64,000 nt of DNA from Toxonevra muliebris (GCA_963691655.1 OY829329.1:18428708-18492707), one strand, 5' to 3'; shown: positions 10,585 through 24,054, counted from the first letter of the stretch. Translations and numbers: made by a program. Notes: generated by a model not told the origin, from the sequence alone.

Positions 10585-13500
10585 CTGCTGCTTTTGTTGC
10601 CTGTTTTACTGTCATCGATGCTCATCGTTGTTTTTCTTTTATTTTATTATTATTTTTTTTTACATTGTTCACCAAATTAGAGCGTAAATTATTGAGTCTA
10701 TCATTGTTGTGTAGTTACAATAATGTTGTAATTCGAAATAAGCAATTTTGATGGCGACTAAGTAGACACAAGTAGGCACATGCAGATTTTAACAATTAGA
10801 TATTTTACCTAAATATTCAGCACAGTAACTAACATTATACATACACGCGTATATATTTTAACCCTTAGATGTGTGCCAAAGAGTCTCCGAGACTCATACT
10901 CATAAGTGCATTAACTACAATATCTCTAAATCCAAGTAAGATCTAAAACCGATACAAAACTTCACGATTAGTGCCTTCGAACTGGGAAGGGCATGAAGAT
11001 TAACCGGTTACGGCACATAAAAATACATTCATAATGGTTAAAGAGCTAAGCTTCAATGAGATTTCTTTAGAAGTTTCTAGTTTTTCAACAACGGGAAGAA
11101 GAAGGCTCCGAAATATATTGTTGCGGCTAAAAATCTTTCCGACGGTGCTCTATCGGATCCAACAAATGCTGGGTAAATATCTCATCCATTTTAATCGTAG
11201 CTGCTGAAATAGAAAAAGACCGTAACCTCTGGACCCATATAGTATAATCCTACGAAAATCATTTCGAAATTATACTAAAATTTCGATTAATAGCATGAGA
11301 CACAAAAGTAATACTCTTTGAATTACTTAAGTAATGGCAAGTTTCACCCAACAGCGTCGCAAAGTTTTTGCTTGGGAATTATTTGAAAAAGGAGCATTTT
11401 ACCCATCCATCTTAGGGTTAAATCTGAAACACAAAAATTGTTGGTAAGTTCATATTTATTTGATTGAATTATTGCATAGACATATATACACCATTTAGAG
11501 ATTACCAAACAATGACAGTAAGGTCAGAAGTATTTTTTTTTTTTAATAAACTGTTCATATCTATGGCCTATATGTTTTAACTAGATATCTTCCTCTTCCC
11601 CCTTTTGGACTACTTATAGAAAGTAGAGTCTTTATTATCCAAGTGTATAGGAAAGCTCTGGCAACTCTAGTTTGAAATCAGTGATGCTCATGAGCTAAGA
11701 AAGTTCTAGAACTAAGCGCCGCTTCCGAAAAAATTGGGCTACTTTCTCTGACTCGAAACTTTAAAATCGCTTGTCATGCTGATTTTACCGTTTGTTTTTT
11801 CTATTCAAGTTTAAAACTTAAGCGAATTTCTGATTACAATTTGCTTTTACTTACATAATAGTACCATTGTGGCCATTTTTAATTTATCCAGTCATTTTGT
11901 TAGGGTCTTTTTCATTTATTTTTGGGGTGCTTCTTCATTATTTTTAAGCAATTTTTCATTTCAATAATTGGGGACTTATTTCATTATCGCAATATGCCCC
12001 AATTATGATGCCAAATTTCACGGAGCGCGACAATGCCATAGCAATATCATGAAACAGTGAAGGCCTAAACCTGCCATGTCCCTCATATCACTAGGGCTAG
12101 TTGTATTTTAAAACAGGGGTGAAAAGAATGTCCCTCTCCGAGTATAACCATTTAAATTCATTCCAAAATTTTGAGTATTTTTTCATACTATCTACAAAAC
12201 ATATGTTTATTATAGTAGCTGCTTTCAATTCGGCAGTCAATTAGGCAGCTCTTTTATTTTCAATTTATATGAAAAGAAAACATGCACGATTTCATTATGT
12301 TTTCTATGTTTTTCCTATAACTTAAAACTTTTTAAAAATAAACAAACTGGTTAACTATCAAACTGAACATCGCAAGTAAATATTTATGGAGTATAATTGA
12401 CTTTTGAGCCCAAGTGCTGCTCACGAGGGTGACCGTTGAAACATGTTGGTAAGGGTCAATTGTCAAAAAAAAAAAAAAACGTTGTGGATTAAGATTCCAG
12501 TCTTCCTTTTCTGAAATTCCTGAGTGTCCCATATCAACAGCAGGCGATTATGTTTTCCAACACAATTTAGCATGGATTTACAATGGAGAACCAGTTTCGA
12601 TGTAGTTGGAGGATTAAACAGGGACTTGGGCGTACCTTAACCGTCACTAAATACACAAATCCTCCTTTCTCTCCAGCCTCTAAGAATAAGGTTGATTTCT
12701 GCTTGAAAAATAGAAGTATGCAACACCAACATTTATTTATTCTTTTTTTTTTTTAGACGCCGGCAATGAAAATCCCTTACAATAAACTCCTTGCCCACAT
12801 CCCAGGAAATACCAGGTTTGTGCTTCTAGGATTTGTGTAGCGCAGGAATTGTTGATATTGTATCGGATGGCATTAATGGAACTGTCAGGTCCAAATCAGT
12901 ATCTTAAAAAATGTCACAAATATCCGATGATGGGTCAGGTGTAGTTGGAAAAGCTCCCGTTCAACAAATGGCTACAGTTCTTTGTAGTCTGTCTTAAGGC
13001 TGGTACTAAGTCAGTTGGACTAGATTATGGATGCATAGGAAGGATGCGTCCAATCATTGACCCCATGCTTCATCAAAAAAAGCTTTAAATTAATATAAAG
13101 CTGTCCAGCGGTCAACATGAGAACGCCATTGAAGTATGTTATCTAGAATGACTCTTAGTGATTCCTCTGAGTACTGATAAAATGAAAACCATCAATTTTC
13201 CTTCTCCTGGTGAAAAGAAGAGCAGAGCAGTTTGGGTTGAATTTGGTTTGATTATGGTTAATGTGAATTTTTAAAGTAGGTTGAATTTCACAGCATTAAA
13301 AAAATTGAATAAATCTTCGTAAATTAGAATTTAAAATAGGTGAAAATTTATTTGTTAACCTATCTCTTTTACACCATCAATAAGATTATAATCAATAATG
13401 ATGATTTAATTCAGAATATTGGTTTATATTTTCTTTTGCTATTGTTCTTTCTTCTGTACAAATTCCGTTTCCTTTTTGGATTATCGCAATTTGTGCCGGG

Positions 13501-14280
13501 ATTAGATAAAATTAAAATGACAGCCCTATTCCATGATATTACAATATTTTAAAATAAATGCAGTTCGCAATTTAATTCGAGATAGTTCTGCAAAAAAAAA
13601 CTCTGAAATAATTATTTGCATACTTTTAGGGTTTTCATCATTTACGAGTACACCGAAAATAATAATGCAATAAATAACGAAAAAAAAAACTTGTTTTGGA
13701 AAAATATTTAAGGAAAGTTTATAAATTTTATAAAAACAAAAATTGAAGCGCAAGAGACGAAGAGAACTAATGTAGTTATAAGCACAAGCTTTTGCAGAAT
13801 AACTTGATTTAATTCAACTTTTACTTATTTTATTTATTTATTCAATATTTTTTCAATTATAATTATGCAAGTTTAATTTATTTATGCATATGTATGTATA
13901 CTTTTTTGTGTGTAACACATGGAGAAAGTTTAAATTTTAGAATTTATACCAGCTTTCTTCTGTACTGATGTGCGAATGTGCTAAGGTTAAGTAATAGCGG
14001 TGGGTTAAAATTTTTGACATAGACCAAAGATATACTTTGATAGAGCAACACCATAGAATTGAAGAAAATCAAACGTTTATTTAGAGAATAAATTCTTAAT
14101 GGATTTCTTCATAGTAAATTTAATCTTAAGCTTTGTTCCTTCCCCATAATGATGCCACAGGTCTATTTGAATAAGTGCAAAAAAATTATATATTTCTTTG
14201 TAGTAAAAACAGTAAGTTTTTACTTATTTCGCCTGTAAATTCAAGAAGTTGTTCATACTCCCTTTCTACCTCAGCTTTAC
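10585..14280. other. Non-coding stretch, no gene seen
   Basis: AT-rich sequence with homopolymer runs and scattered short open frames without family resemblance. I recognise no exon, RNA gene or structured repeat. Confidence 0.45.
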
Positions 14281-14294
14281 CATAATTCAGTAGA

Positions 14295-16010
14295 ACTAAA
14301 AGAAGAAGAAGAAGAACTTAAATAAATGAAAAAATTATAAAATTAATGATAGCAAATACTTTTTGTTTTTTTATTTCGCCAAAAGAAAATCTACAGAAAC
14401 CCTTTTCCCCCTTTTCTATCTACAGGTTTGAGAATCTCTTCAAGCCCCCTTCTTTGAGCAACATCATAGGAGTAGATAAAATAAATTCTATACCAACTGC
14501 CGCTAGCCGATTCAGAAATTTCCTAAGAAGGGGATTTTAATTTGTTCATCCATTTAAAATTATGAGAGTTAAACCCAAATACCCTCTCCCCCTTTAATGC
14601 TTACTGGTAATTTACGATTTATCCAAATTCATTTTTGGTTTTTCTTGTTTTTTTAGAACCTTTTACTCCTCTTGGGCTCCTACAAACCATTTCGAACTGA
14701 CTCTATTTGAAGCAGTTATTTTTGCGATTTTGCTTATAATTCTTGAAGTATGGAATGTCTTTCGATATTCTTTCGGCACCTACGACATTTTTCTCCTTTT
14801 GAGTTGCACTCAATCGCCGCTATTCTTTTAAACTATTGGTTAGCTTTCTTAATCTCTATTGGTTAGGCCTCTCAATCTTTATTTTTTCTCTATACCTATG
14901 TTGTTATTGGTGCTTCACTAACAAGGTTCTAAAGCTCCCCATTTCTACTTAGATTTGGTTAAAATATTCTGCTTATGCAATTTTTGAGTGATGTAGTGTG
15001 AAATAACTTCATTTGGGTTCTCAAATATTAATTTCAATCCTCTTTTAAGACAACATTTCAAAGTATTAGGAAATAAATTACAAATTTATTGATAGAAAAG
15101 TAGATATTGTTACTTCGTATGAGGTCTCGTAAATCTCTGGAGGTTTGAGAATGCCTTCAAGTGCCCTTCTCTCGACAACCATATAGTACCACAGTCCTAC
15201 AGAATGACAGGAAAAAATTCAAAATTTATTGATAGTAAAAATGGTTTGTTCAGTTTACTTCGCCTGACGGTTCAATAATCTTTCCAAGCACCCTTCCTCG
15301 GCCATCGGTTAATGACGGAATGATATAAAAAATTTTTGAAGGAAAAAAACTTAGTTTATTTACTTCATCTGAGGACACGAAAATCTGTTAAATATTATTT
15401 CTTCCCTTTCTCAGTCTCTTCAAATTCTGAGAATATTTTCAAGTCCCCCTTCTTTGGTCATGGTTTATTTTTTTAAAAATCAAAAATCTCTCCAAACAAC
15501 TTTCTCTCCTTCCCCTAGACCTTCACTGAATGGCTTAATGAATTACAGATATCTTGAAAAAAAAAACTTATTTATTTACTTCATCTGAGGACTCGAAAGT
15601 CTGCTGAAAACTCTTTCTCTCCTTTCCTTCTCTAGAGGTTTTAGAATGTCTTCAAGTCCTCTCATTGCAATACCACAATCCCACAAATTGAGAAGAAAAG
15701 AGAGATTATTATTGATTGTACTGCGACCTTCTTTATCTAGTTTAATATGCTTATAGTGCCTCATCCAGTCCAATCATTGGGTACTTTGTGCTGGGCATTT
15801 GGTACATGCCCAGATATTTCATTCTTTTGTGGATCAGCGCTCAACAATGAGCTAAAATATATTCTGATGACTCCTTTTCCTCATTACAGTTTCCTGATTT
15901 CTTATAGATTTCTTAAGAAACTATGTTTTAATATTCCAAGAAATCTTCCCCTTCCCTCTTTGGAGGCCTGAGAATATTTTCAAGTCCTCCTACTTTCCTT
16001 GCCCCCCTCT
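14295..16010. repeat. Degenerate long-unit repeat tract (TTCAAGTCCCCCTTCT-type)
   Basis: A recurring sentence GAGAAT-(6)-TTCAAG-CCCCTTCT appears near 14431, 15146, 15430, 15640 and 15970. It is usually preceded by ACTT-ATTTACTTCATCTGAGGA-TCGAAA-TCTGCTGAAA (near 15350, 15575 and, outside, 16665). Spacing is irregular, so this is an old, scrambled tandem family. A (AGA)n run at 14298-14312 lies at the left edge. Confidence 0.65.
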
Positions 16011-17020
16011 CCTCACAGCATTATCACAGTCCTGGGGGTTTCTTCCCCTATACAGTGATACCACACGCTTTTAGTACTAAATATGGTTTGCTTTTTCTGC
16101 GGGTTATTATTATCTCTTCCTTTCCCCTCTTCCTATCCTAAATCTTCTGAAATGTTCCCATATTTTTTTTAAACCTTCATTGGATCTGCCCAGACTGTTT
16201 TCGGTTTTAATTGCAATTTTAATATATTTCTTATTGGCTTAGCAACATGAAATTCCGTGTAGCTTCCTAACATTTTAATTAATTTTATGATTAGTCTCTG
16301 AAATGCAATAAAAATAAACATAATACATGAAAATATATGTGGGGTCTTGCCAGACTCATTGGGTACGAATGTGACTATAAAAAAATCTGCCTAATGAAGG
16401 GTTAAAATGCTACCACCCGATAAGGTAAGAATTTCCAATATTTTGGGATTTAAATATATTGAAAAATTTTCAATAAGTTCTCATTTTTTTTAAGTCGACT
16501 TTAGCTGTTATTCCTTGAAGCCAGAGAATTGGAGTGCTCTATAGTAATATACATTGAAAAATATTATATGCAAATAAAATTAGAGAAATTGAGAGTATTT
16601 ACAGCAAATAAGAGACACCACATCGGATAACATGAAACTGTGAATACCCCAAATGCGTTTTATTTCCTTCGTCTGAGGATGAAAACATCTGCTAAAATTT
16701 CTTTCTCTCTTACTGAACCTAAACTCTCAGCTCTCCAAAATACTAATCACTGATTCACATGTTAGCAAAAATATATGCATAAACTTATTGAGAGAAGACT
16801 AAAGCAATTTGCAAACTAAATTAAAAAAGATTCAAACGATAAAGAAAAACTGTACAAATTTTAAAAACGAAAATTGTCACAAGCCAAAACAAAAACCAAA
16901 AAAAAAAACCAACAAATCAAAATGTCAAAGGAATAACAGCGCGAGAGAGAGTGCACACAAAAGAGCGCCAAAGAGTAAATAGAAGAGTGCATCACATATA
17001 TCAAAGAAGATGAGCACGTC
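16011..17020. other. Non-coding stretch
   Basis: AT-rich, with one more copy of the CTTCGTCTGAGGATGAAAA phrase near 16666. GA-rich sequence begins at about 16935. No gene is recognised. Confidence 0.4.
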
Positions 17021-17522
17021 AAAGAATTCGAGAGAGAGAGAGAGGGAGAACACCATGTTAAAGCGCACGCGATTTTTAATACAGCACAGGAGTCCACGTG
17101 TTTTGTTGTTGGCTGTTGGTATTATATGTATGTTTATTTTCTATATGTATACATACATATATACATACATATGTAGACATATATAGAGATACTTACGTAT
17201 TTTTCAGATATTTCGATAGTGATTTAAAAATTCCGAATGTGTCGCTGTCAGTGCTGGTGCTGTTGCTGCAAACATCAACAGCGATTCAGCGACGATCATT
17301 CGTTTTGGGAGTGAATGAAGTATGCAGTGAGCAAGCAATGAGTCTTGAGCGGTTAGTAAACGTGCGCGGTTGTACAAATTTCGTTTTTGAAAAAAGAGTG
17401 GACGCTCGTTCGGTATATCATTAAATAAATAAAATTTAAAAATATAAAAAACAGACAGACAGTGATCGTAGCAGGTCGTGGCGTGTGGAATCAACCAATG
17501 CTAGTGGAGTATATATATGCAA
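17020..17522 (+). promoter_or_regulatory. Candidate promoter and non-coding first exon for the gene at 24055
   Basis: A GAGAGAGAGAGAG tract (about 17031-17045) of the GAGA-factor type precedes a less AT-rich block (17210-17520) that ends in a strong donor-like GTGAGT at 17523. An initiator-like TCATTC occurs at about 17298. The first acceptor upstream of the galactosyltransferase start (ACTTACAG near 23925) shows that this gene has at least one upstream untranslated exon, and this block is a candidate. The assignment is inference from position only. Confidence 0.3.
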
Positions 17523-20024
17523 AAGTGAGTCAAGCAAAAGTTAAAGTGTCAATTTAACCTAGTAAAAATTTAAAAAACAAAAACAAAACCCTAACAAAAC
17601 AAATAACCTCAACAAATAAACTGCAACTAATAAGAATAATTGTAAAAAAAATGAACAATAATGAAAAAGTAGCTATCTATTTTAGAGATAGTAATGAGTG
17701 ATAGCTACCAAATGTAGTACTACATCGGAGAATTTAAATTAAAAATTCAAAAGATCACTGAAGTGTTAATTTCCGTTGGTCCAAATCAATATTTACTGCG
17801 ATTAAATACAATTACAAAATTTGTTTATTAATCAAATTCTAAGCTAACAATTATACAATTGTTTATGTATTTGTAGTGTGTTATAGTCTTATCAAATAAA
17901 TATTGGAAAAGCAAATAGCTCCGACCGGTAGCACTGAATAATTTATCACAATTAAAAAAGAGTGAAGCGCGCGATAGTGTCACTGTCTGTCAGTGGCGTA
18001 CTTGAGGTAGTGACAGGTAGGCAAGTAGGCAGGCAATAAGATTATCTAAATAGTACACTGTATTAGCAATAAACACCAGCCAACAATAACAACAACAACC
18101 AACACCTTAATGCACGTCTACAAATGTTAACAAACAATCTTTTATTTTTCTTCAGCTTTGAATTCTGCTGAAGAGCAAAATAACATGGATTCAAAATAAA
18201 CAAATGTATCCATAATTGTTTTTGATTTTTTGTTTTTTTTTTTGTTAACTTCAATGTAAAAAAAATCATGAGTCACACTTGTCGTTTATTGATGGTTTTT
18301 ATTACTTATTTTTTGTTGTCATTGTCTTCATTGTTTTTTTTTTTGTTGTCATTATTGTTGATTTTTCTTTTTCTTGATGGTGTGCGTGGTTTTTGTTGTT
18401 GTTATTATTGGTACATATATGAAGTTAAATGTTGGAATGAAATTTCGAAATAAATGCATAAATTTTAAAGGTCACCCACAGTGCTGTCAGTTTAAAACTT
18501 TAAATTGAGGTAGATGGAACCAATTAACAGTGGTGGATTTCATAAAAGGATGGTAGATTTCATAAAACTGTGGTGGATTTTAATTAAACGACACCTCGTT
18601 TTTTTCTTCCCTTTTTTCGTGCAGAAACACAATCGGGAGAATAATATAAAAAAACGAACTGGTCTCTTTGACTTTCGTGTTCTCTTGATCTCTTCCTTTT
18701 CACTAATACTCTCTCACTTAAGTACAATTGCACTTTGTTTGTCGTCATGAATAAATCATGTGCTTTTCGCTACTCGGCTGCGTTTACGAGTATGCAACAA
18801 CAATTTCTCTCACCTCTTTCTTTTTTGTTAAACGGTATTATAGAGAGAGAACAAAAAACAGATGAAGTGCATTGCGTATTATATTTTGACGTTATATTTG
18901 CTCGTTTATGGATCTCGGTACAGATTGAATTTTGTGTTTATTAGAAATATTTAAATTTAATTTATTAAATAAAATTGTGTAAATTTAGTGTAAAAAGTAT
19001 TCATTTCCGCCATCACAGAGTAATGCCACATACAGAGTTTTTATATTATTCAGCAACAAAAACAAAAATCCGTTTTGATCTTTGCCAAAAAAAAAAAAAA
19101 ATACAAATTGCGTTGCAGCTAAGAAGTTTTATTTTATTGTAAACAAATACAAAAAACAGGAATTCATTTCAATAATTCTCATATGTATGTGTAGTTAGAT
19201 ACACGCACTTCTTAGTTGTTAAATAAATTTACAAATATAATGAAAAAGACGTAGATTTTGGGTGGCAAAAGTCGTAGAAATTGAGTATTAAAGAAAACTC
19301 AAATTGCGCGAGAGAGAGAGAAAAAGAGAAGAATATTTATTGGGTGTGAAGCATATCCCAGCAACAGGAAGTTGTAGTTAATGACTGATCAAGAAATTTT
19401 CAAAGGAGGACAGAGGGAAAGGTGAAATTTGGGTTAAAAAATTTAACCTAATTTCTTACGTTATGGAAAAAACTCACTTTCTCTGTTTCTTCGGCTTTGA
19501 ATTAAGATTACAAAACTTTAGCCCAGTAGAAAAATGCGGCAGTGAATTTTTGGAAAATGCCATTCAAATAATTTCCCATTTTGTAGTCCGTTTGTTGACG
19601 AAGCCATTAAACAAAATTTATTTTTTTAAATCTCAATGGAGGAGGGGGTGAAACCTGCTAACGAACTGCCTCTCATCAGTCAGTAAAGCTCGTGGCACAT
19701 TTACAATGTTCTCAACGGTATGGAACTCTAATCATATTCATATTCTGAGAATGAGGATCGAAAATGTACTATAATTTCTTTCTTGCATCCTCAGGGGACT
19801 TTGGAATTATAGTAAAATATAAGTATTAATAATTTCCTTATGTAAAACTCTCAATGGGATGGCTTGAAGACGATTCAGTGCAAAAACCAAAATCATTTAG
19901 TAAATTTTTTGATTATCAAAAAATGTTTATAATTCTAAGAATTCCAACATGAAGATGAAACATCATCTTCATGTATATTTCATTGATAGCAATGAAATAT
20001 ACATGTGCAGGCTTGTATACATAG
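17523..20024. other. Non-coding, possible 5' intron
   Basis: AT-rich, with poly-T/poly-A runs, GTT-rich patches (18300-18410) and short CT/GA tracts. Open frames here (for example 18268-18453 and 18514-18750) are low-complexity and not convincing. Two adjacent short perfect hairpins occur at 19950-20003. Confidence 0.45.
19950..20003. repeat. Pair of adjacent perfect hairpins
   Basis: CATGAAGATG and CATCTTCATG form a hairpin with a short loop (about 19950-19974). GTATATTTCATTG and CAATGAAATATAC form a second one with a 4-base loop (about 19974-20003). Confidence 0.7.
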
Positions 20025-20349
20025 ATTAGGGTGAAGTGAAACCATTTTTTCAAAAAGATTTTTCAAGGTTTAAACTTTCAAAATTTGTTTTTAAACTTTG
20101 AAAACCCAGATTTTAACTTTAAAAACAAGGTTTTAACCTAGTAAGACATTATCAGCATCTAAAGAAACCTTGCTGTATCAGATTTTGCCTAATTCGATCA
20201 ACACAAAACAATTTTCATCCACAGCTCGATAATGCGAACCCTCAAAGTCGGCCATAGCCAAAAAGTATTGACCGATTTACTACGGACATCAGATGTTAAG
20301 TTTTCCAGGTAATCCTGGGGATAAAAAATTTGTTTCACTCCACCCTAAT
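20025..20349. mobile_element. MITE with TTAGGGTG-AGTGAAAC termini
   Basis: The left end ATTAGGGTGAAGTGAAACCA (20025) is mirrored by an inverted right end, GTTTCACTCCACCCTAAT (ending 20349). About 325 bp, non-coding. Flanks are TA-rich, so the target duplication is ambiguous. Confidence 0.65.
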
Positions 20350-22560
20350 ATATACATATATATGCATACATATATAGATATGTAGACATATATTGATGCC
20401 CTCATATATATGTACATATGTATGTATACATATTTCAAAATTAAATTTTGCACTTCAACTACCTGCTCTCTTTTCTCTTCTACATTTTAAACTCCGAATG
20501 GGAACATACAAATTGTTTATGTTTTGTTGTTGTAAATTAACTGTGCACATTGTTCTGTTGTTGTTGTTGTGAGTGCCTATAAATAATTAAAAAATCATCA
20601 CCATGTGTTTTTGGTTGTGTTGCATTGTTGATTTTTTCCGCACTCATTCTCTCTCTCTCTCTGACGTTCTCCGACGCTGTCTCTCACGCTATTCAACGGT
20701 GTCTCTCACGCTCTCCAACGCTGTCTCTCACGCTCTCTAGGACTGCCTCTCACTCTCTTAGATATAAAACACAAAAGAAACCGGCTCAAAGTGATAACAA
20801 AAACAAAAAAACAAAAACAAATTTTTGAAAATAAAGATACAAATAAATATTACGAAAAAACAAAAGTATCAAAATAAATATTTATAATTATAGTAAATAA
20901 TAAAATGCCGGTTTTAGTATGTTAAACATCAATCGGAGTAGCATGCAAACAACAACGCAGCGTGCTTGTGTACGCCATTTAATCATTTTTGTTAATGACG
21001 TCATTATCAATTTGATGAGTTAAAATATCATAAAATAACATAATTAGCCGTATGGATAAATTTTTGTAACATAATTAATCAATAATAATGTGTTTATATT
21101 TTAATCAATCTTGAGTTAATGATAACAAATTCAATGCGGTTCAATTAAAAAAAATAAATAAAAATGATAATGGCAAAAAAAATACAAATTAAACTGTAAT
21201 TTCATATTTAATTAGAAATATTTTAATATCGCTTGTGTGTGCGATCAAAATGATAACATATTTCATTAACTTTTCATATCAAAGTAATTATTGAATGATA
21301 ATTTGTGACACGTGAGCTTATTTATTTGTTGAATTTGTTTTGTAAAGGTTGTGAAAGAATTATTGAACTTAATTACAGTGTGTTTAATTGAAATGTGAAT
21401 CACAAAAAATGTAATACTAATTGCCAGAGAACTTTGATTAATACAACTTTCTCAAAAATTGTGACCATATTTGAAATTCCTCTTATAATTCACCTTTAAA
21501 CCTAATTAAGAGAGTGAGAGGGAGAGTGATGAGAGATCTATATAAATATATATATCTATAAAATTACACTATACCACAAGTAGAGCAGTTGATTGCAAAT
21601 AATTAACTCACTAATTCTTCTAAGAAATTCATCATACCATGATTGTAACATTTTGTATTTAATTTGTGAAATTAGTATAAAAAACGAGAATATAAATAAT
21701 ATAAAATTTTTCTTTCAGAGTCTTTAATCCAAAAATGGAAAGGCTTAGACAACTTTGTTATTAGGGGACCATTCCCTCTCTTTATAAGGAATATTTTTCC
21801 CCAAGAACATATCTAACTTTTCTCAACCGTTTTGTATGGATTGACCTAAAACAGAACCCCTCAATTCGTTTTAAATTATTATATTGAAGCATCTAAAATG
21901 GATGGTACTCAGGTGCTCATTGGAGTTTTTAGATAGATATATGTATAACTGAGACCTTTGGCAAATTATTCTTGTGTAGGAGTTATTACTATATCTTGGT
22001 GGCTCTCAAATCGTTGAACTTCACTTCCAAACTATAAAGAAAAAGTTACTCTTTGTTCGGTATCAACCTACTACGACGTTACAGATAATCAGATCAGTAG
22101 AAAACTAGCTAGAAATAGTTCATTGACGTTGAGCCTTTTTGTGAACTCTGACATGTCCCTACCAAAGTGATCATTGAGAAGTTAGCGCCGAAGAATTGGC
22201 ATTGACATTCGAAAACAATCTTAGATTGCTAGTGAGCTTTCAATTAATCTGGAATAGGTGGGAAGTTTTACTCGCAAGCCTCCCCACTTTCCTCTTGGAT
22301 TCGCTAGTGGTCTCCGATATCATTTGAGCAAGTTAGATCTACCCAGTCTTGTCTAAAGTAACAAGTCATGTCGGATTTTATTTATTTGAGAAGTAGGCGT
22401 GACAACAGTCTGATCATTGTATATTTTCACATGATAAATGGAACAAAAATTTGATCAGCTGGGAAAGTAACTGAGTGTCTTTTCCTAGCCTCCTTACCCA
22501 TCACTTGTAAATTGTTGCAACTTTCCCCCAGGACACTGAGTACCTTATTCTTAGACTCCA
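20350..22560. other. Non-coding stretch with microsatellites
   Basis: TATG/TACA microsatellites occupy 20345-20430. A CT-rich minisatellite lies at about 20647-20760. The rest is AT-rich with no gene recognised. Confidence 0.45.
20647..20760. repeat. Short tandem repeat, ACGCTGTCTCTC-type
   Basis: About four copies of a unit of roughly 25 bases, with core GTCTCTCACGCTCTCCAACGCT, follow a CT dinucleotide run. Confidence 0.7.
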
Positions 22561-22687
22561 CTTTCTCCATTTGGAAAATTCGTGATGCCTTATAGTCCAT
22601 ACACATTGACGACAGCAGCTACACGAACACACGACTACGAAATTCTGTCTGCTACAACTGTCGCCGTGTAGTTAGCTACTAAACACA

Positions 22688-22834
22688 ATGGAAGCGGCAC
22701 CACCTGCAGCAAATACAACCAAAACAACAAAAGCAAACCCTCTTCTTTCTCTGTCGCTTGTCAAATTTGATTTAAAATTGGCTACAGCCGGAATTGTGGT
22801 CGGTGGTCATGTGGTCGTGTCGTCGCCAAAATAA
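22688..22834 (+). other. Short open frame of 48 codons in a GC-richer island, unassigned
   Basis: ATG at 22688 opens a frame of 48 codons ending in TAA (22832-22834), starting M-E-A-A-P-P-A-A-N-T-T-K. It sits in a block (about 22590-22920) that is visibly less AT-rich than the surroundings. It may be part of an untranslated or alternative 5' exon, a regulatory island, or chance. No family recognised. Confidence 0.15.
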
Positions 22835-23169
22835 TTGTCTCCATAAGAAGATGTGTTTTTTTATAATTTGACAGATGTTGTCGTGTCGCTGCCGTCGTCA
22901 ATGTGTATGGTGCATTACCCAGTTGCTTTGACAATTTGGTTATTGGTCCCTACACTCTGTGCTTGGGAGTTTCTGATTCTTGGCTCCCACATTCACTTGT
23001 AAGTTCTTGTGTATACAGATTACTTTTTCCAAAGGTGCTAAGTGTCTGATTCTTGGCCATAATAATGTTTTTGATTTAGAAAGATTTAGGCGAAAAATTC
23101 TAAAATGGCGGTTCCATGGCAAAACTGTACCGCACTGAAATTTAAATTAAATTAAATAAAATCCGCGAC

Positions 23170-23425
23170 ATTTTTCAATTTGAGAGAACGAAAAAACTTC
23201 ATACAAAGAAAAAAAACTAGTACGGAGTGTGACGTAAAATTGAGTTATCTCAATGAAAGAGAGCGCGCGGCATTTTTCTAACGCTCTCAATTTGAGAGAA
23301 CAAAAAAACTTCATTTAAAAAAACGAGTACGGAGTGCGATATATCAGTAAAAACGAGTGAGGTTCATTTTCCTCACGCTCTCAATTTAAAAGAGCGTAAA
23401 AACTTCATATAAAAAAAACTAGTAT
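23170..23425. repeat. Three-copy degenerate tandem repeat (CTCAATTTGAGAGAAC-type)
   Basis: Copies begin near 23178, 23286 and 23379. Each contains CAATTT-(G/A)AGAG, AAAAACTTCAT and (ACTAGT or CGAGT)ACGGAGTG-like text. Reverse-complement relatives occur near 39215-39285, upstream of the other intact galactosyltransferase gene. Confidence 0.7.
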
Positions 23426-23431
23426 GAATCA

Positions 23432-23548
23432 GTGATGGAAAAGTAGGTACAATTGTACCTTTTTCCGACTTTTTCAAACTACAAGGTACATTAGGTACAA
23501 TTGGTACATTTTAGGTACAATTTTTCAAGAAAAAATACCTACTTAAAT
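23432..23548. repeat. Inverted-repeat segment rich in AGGTAC
   Basis: AAGTAGGTACAATTGTACCT near 23443 is nearly palindromic. AGGTACA recurs near 23483, 23492 and 23511, and a mirrored TACCTACTT lies near 23537. This could be a degraded MITE related to the one at 25455; it also resembles it in carrying GTAC-rich sequence. Confidence 0.45.
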
Positions 23549-24054
23549 TTAACTATCTAAAAAAGTACTGTGCTGGTCAACTTCTATGCTCACAGCTCAA
23601 TTATTTCTGTTTATAAAGGAAAATATAATATAAAAAGAATTGAATAACGTTTGTTGGTACCGAATGAGAGTCAAAGTCATAATAAGTTTTTAGAAATTCA
23701 GCAAAAAAAAACAAATTTTGAATGAAAAATTTTTAAAAATTTCAAATTATGATCAATACCCTTTCTCGGCACTGGCCATTTTATTTTATTCAAAGAATTT
23801 TTTGTTTGATTTTTCTGTAAAAGCTATTCATTTTGAATATAAAGAAATTAGGTAGAAGTCCCTGACCATCTCCTTCATAAATATAAAATCATAACTAACT
23901 CCCTCTCTAAATATTCTACTTACAGAAAACCAAGATAAGCAACTACCATTAGTACTATAATATTATCACCTTGCCTTCCAAGAAAAAAAACTTTGGTAAT
24001 GTGGGGTGTAAGGACAAAAAGGACACTAACACCACCACACACAAATCTAAGAAT

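Noticed and set aside
17098..17424. Plus-strand frame of 108 codons in the candidate first exon
   Set aside because: No ATG-context or family support; its start lies in TATG/TACA microsatellite sequence and it is better read as untranslated.
18268..18750. Two frames 18268-18453 and 18514-18750 as small secreted proteins
   Set aside because: Hydrophobicity comes from poly-T; no conserved motif or splice signals.
23971..24054. Extension of the galactosyltransferase frame upstream of 24055
   Set aside because: There is no ATG in it (the codon at 23971 is TTG), and a stop lies at 23950; the Met at 24055 fits a type II anchor.
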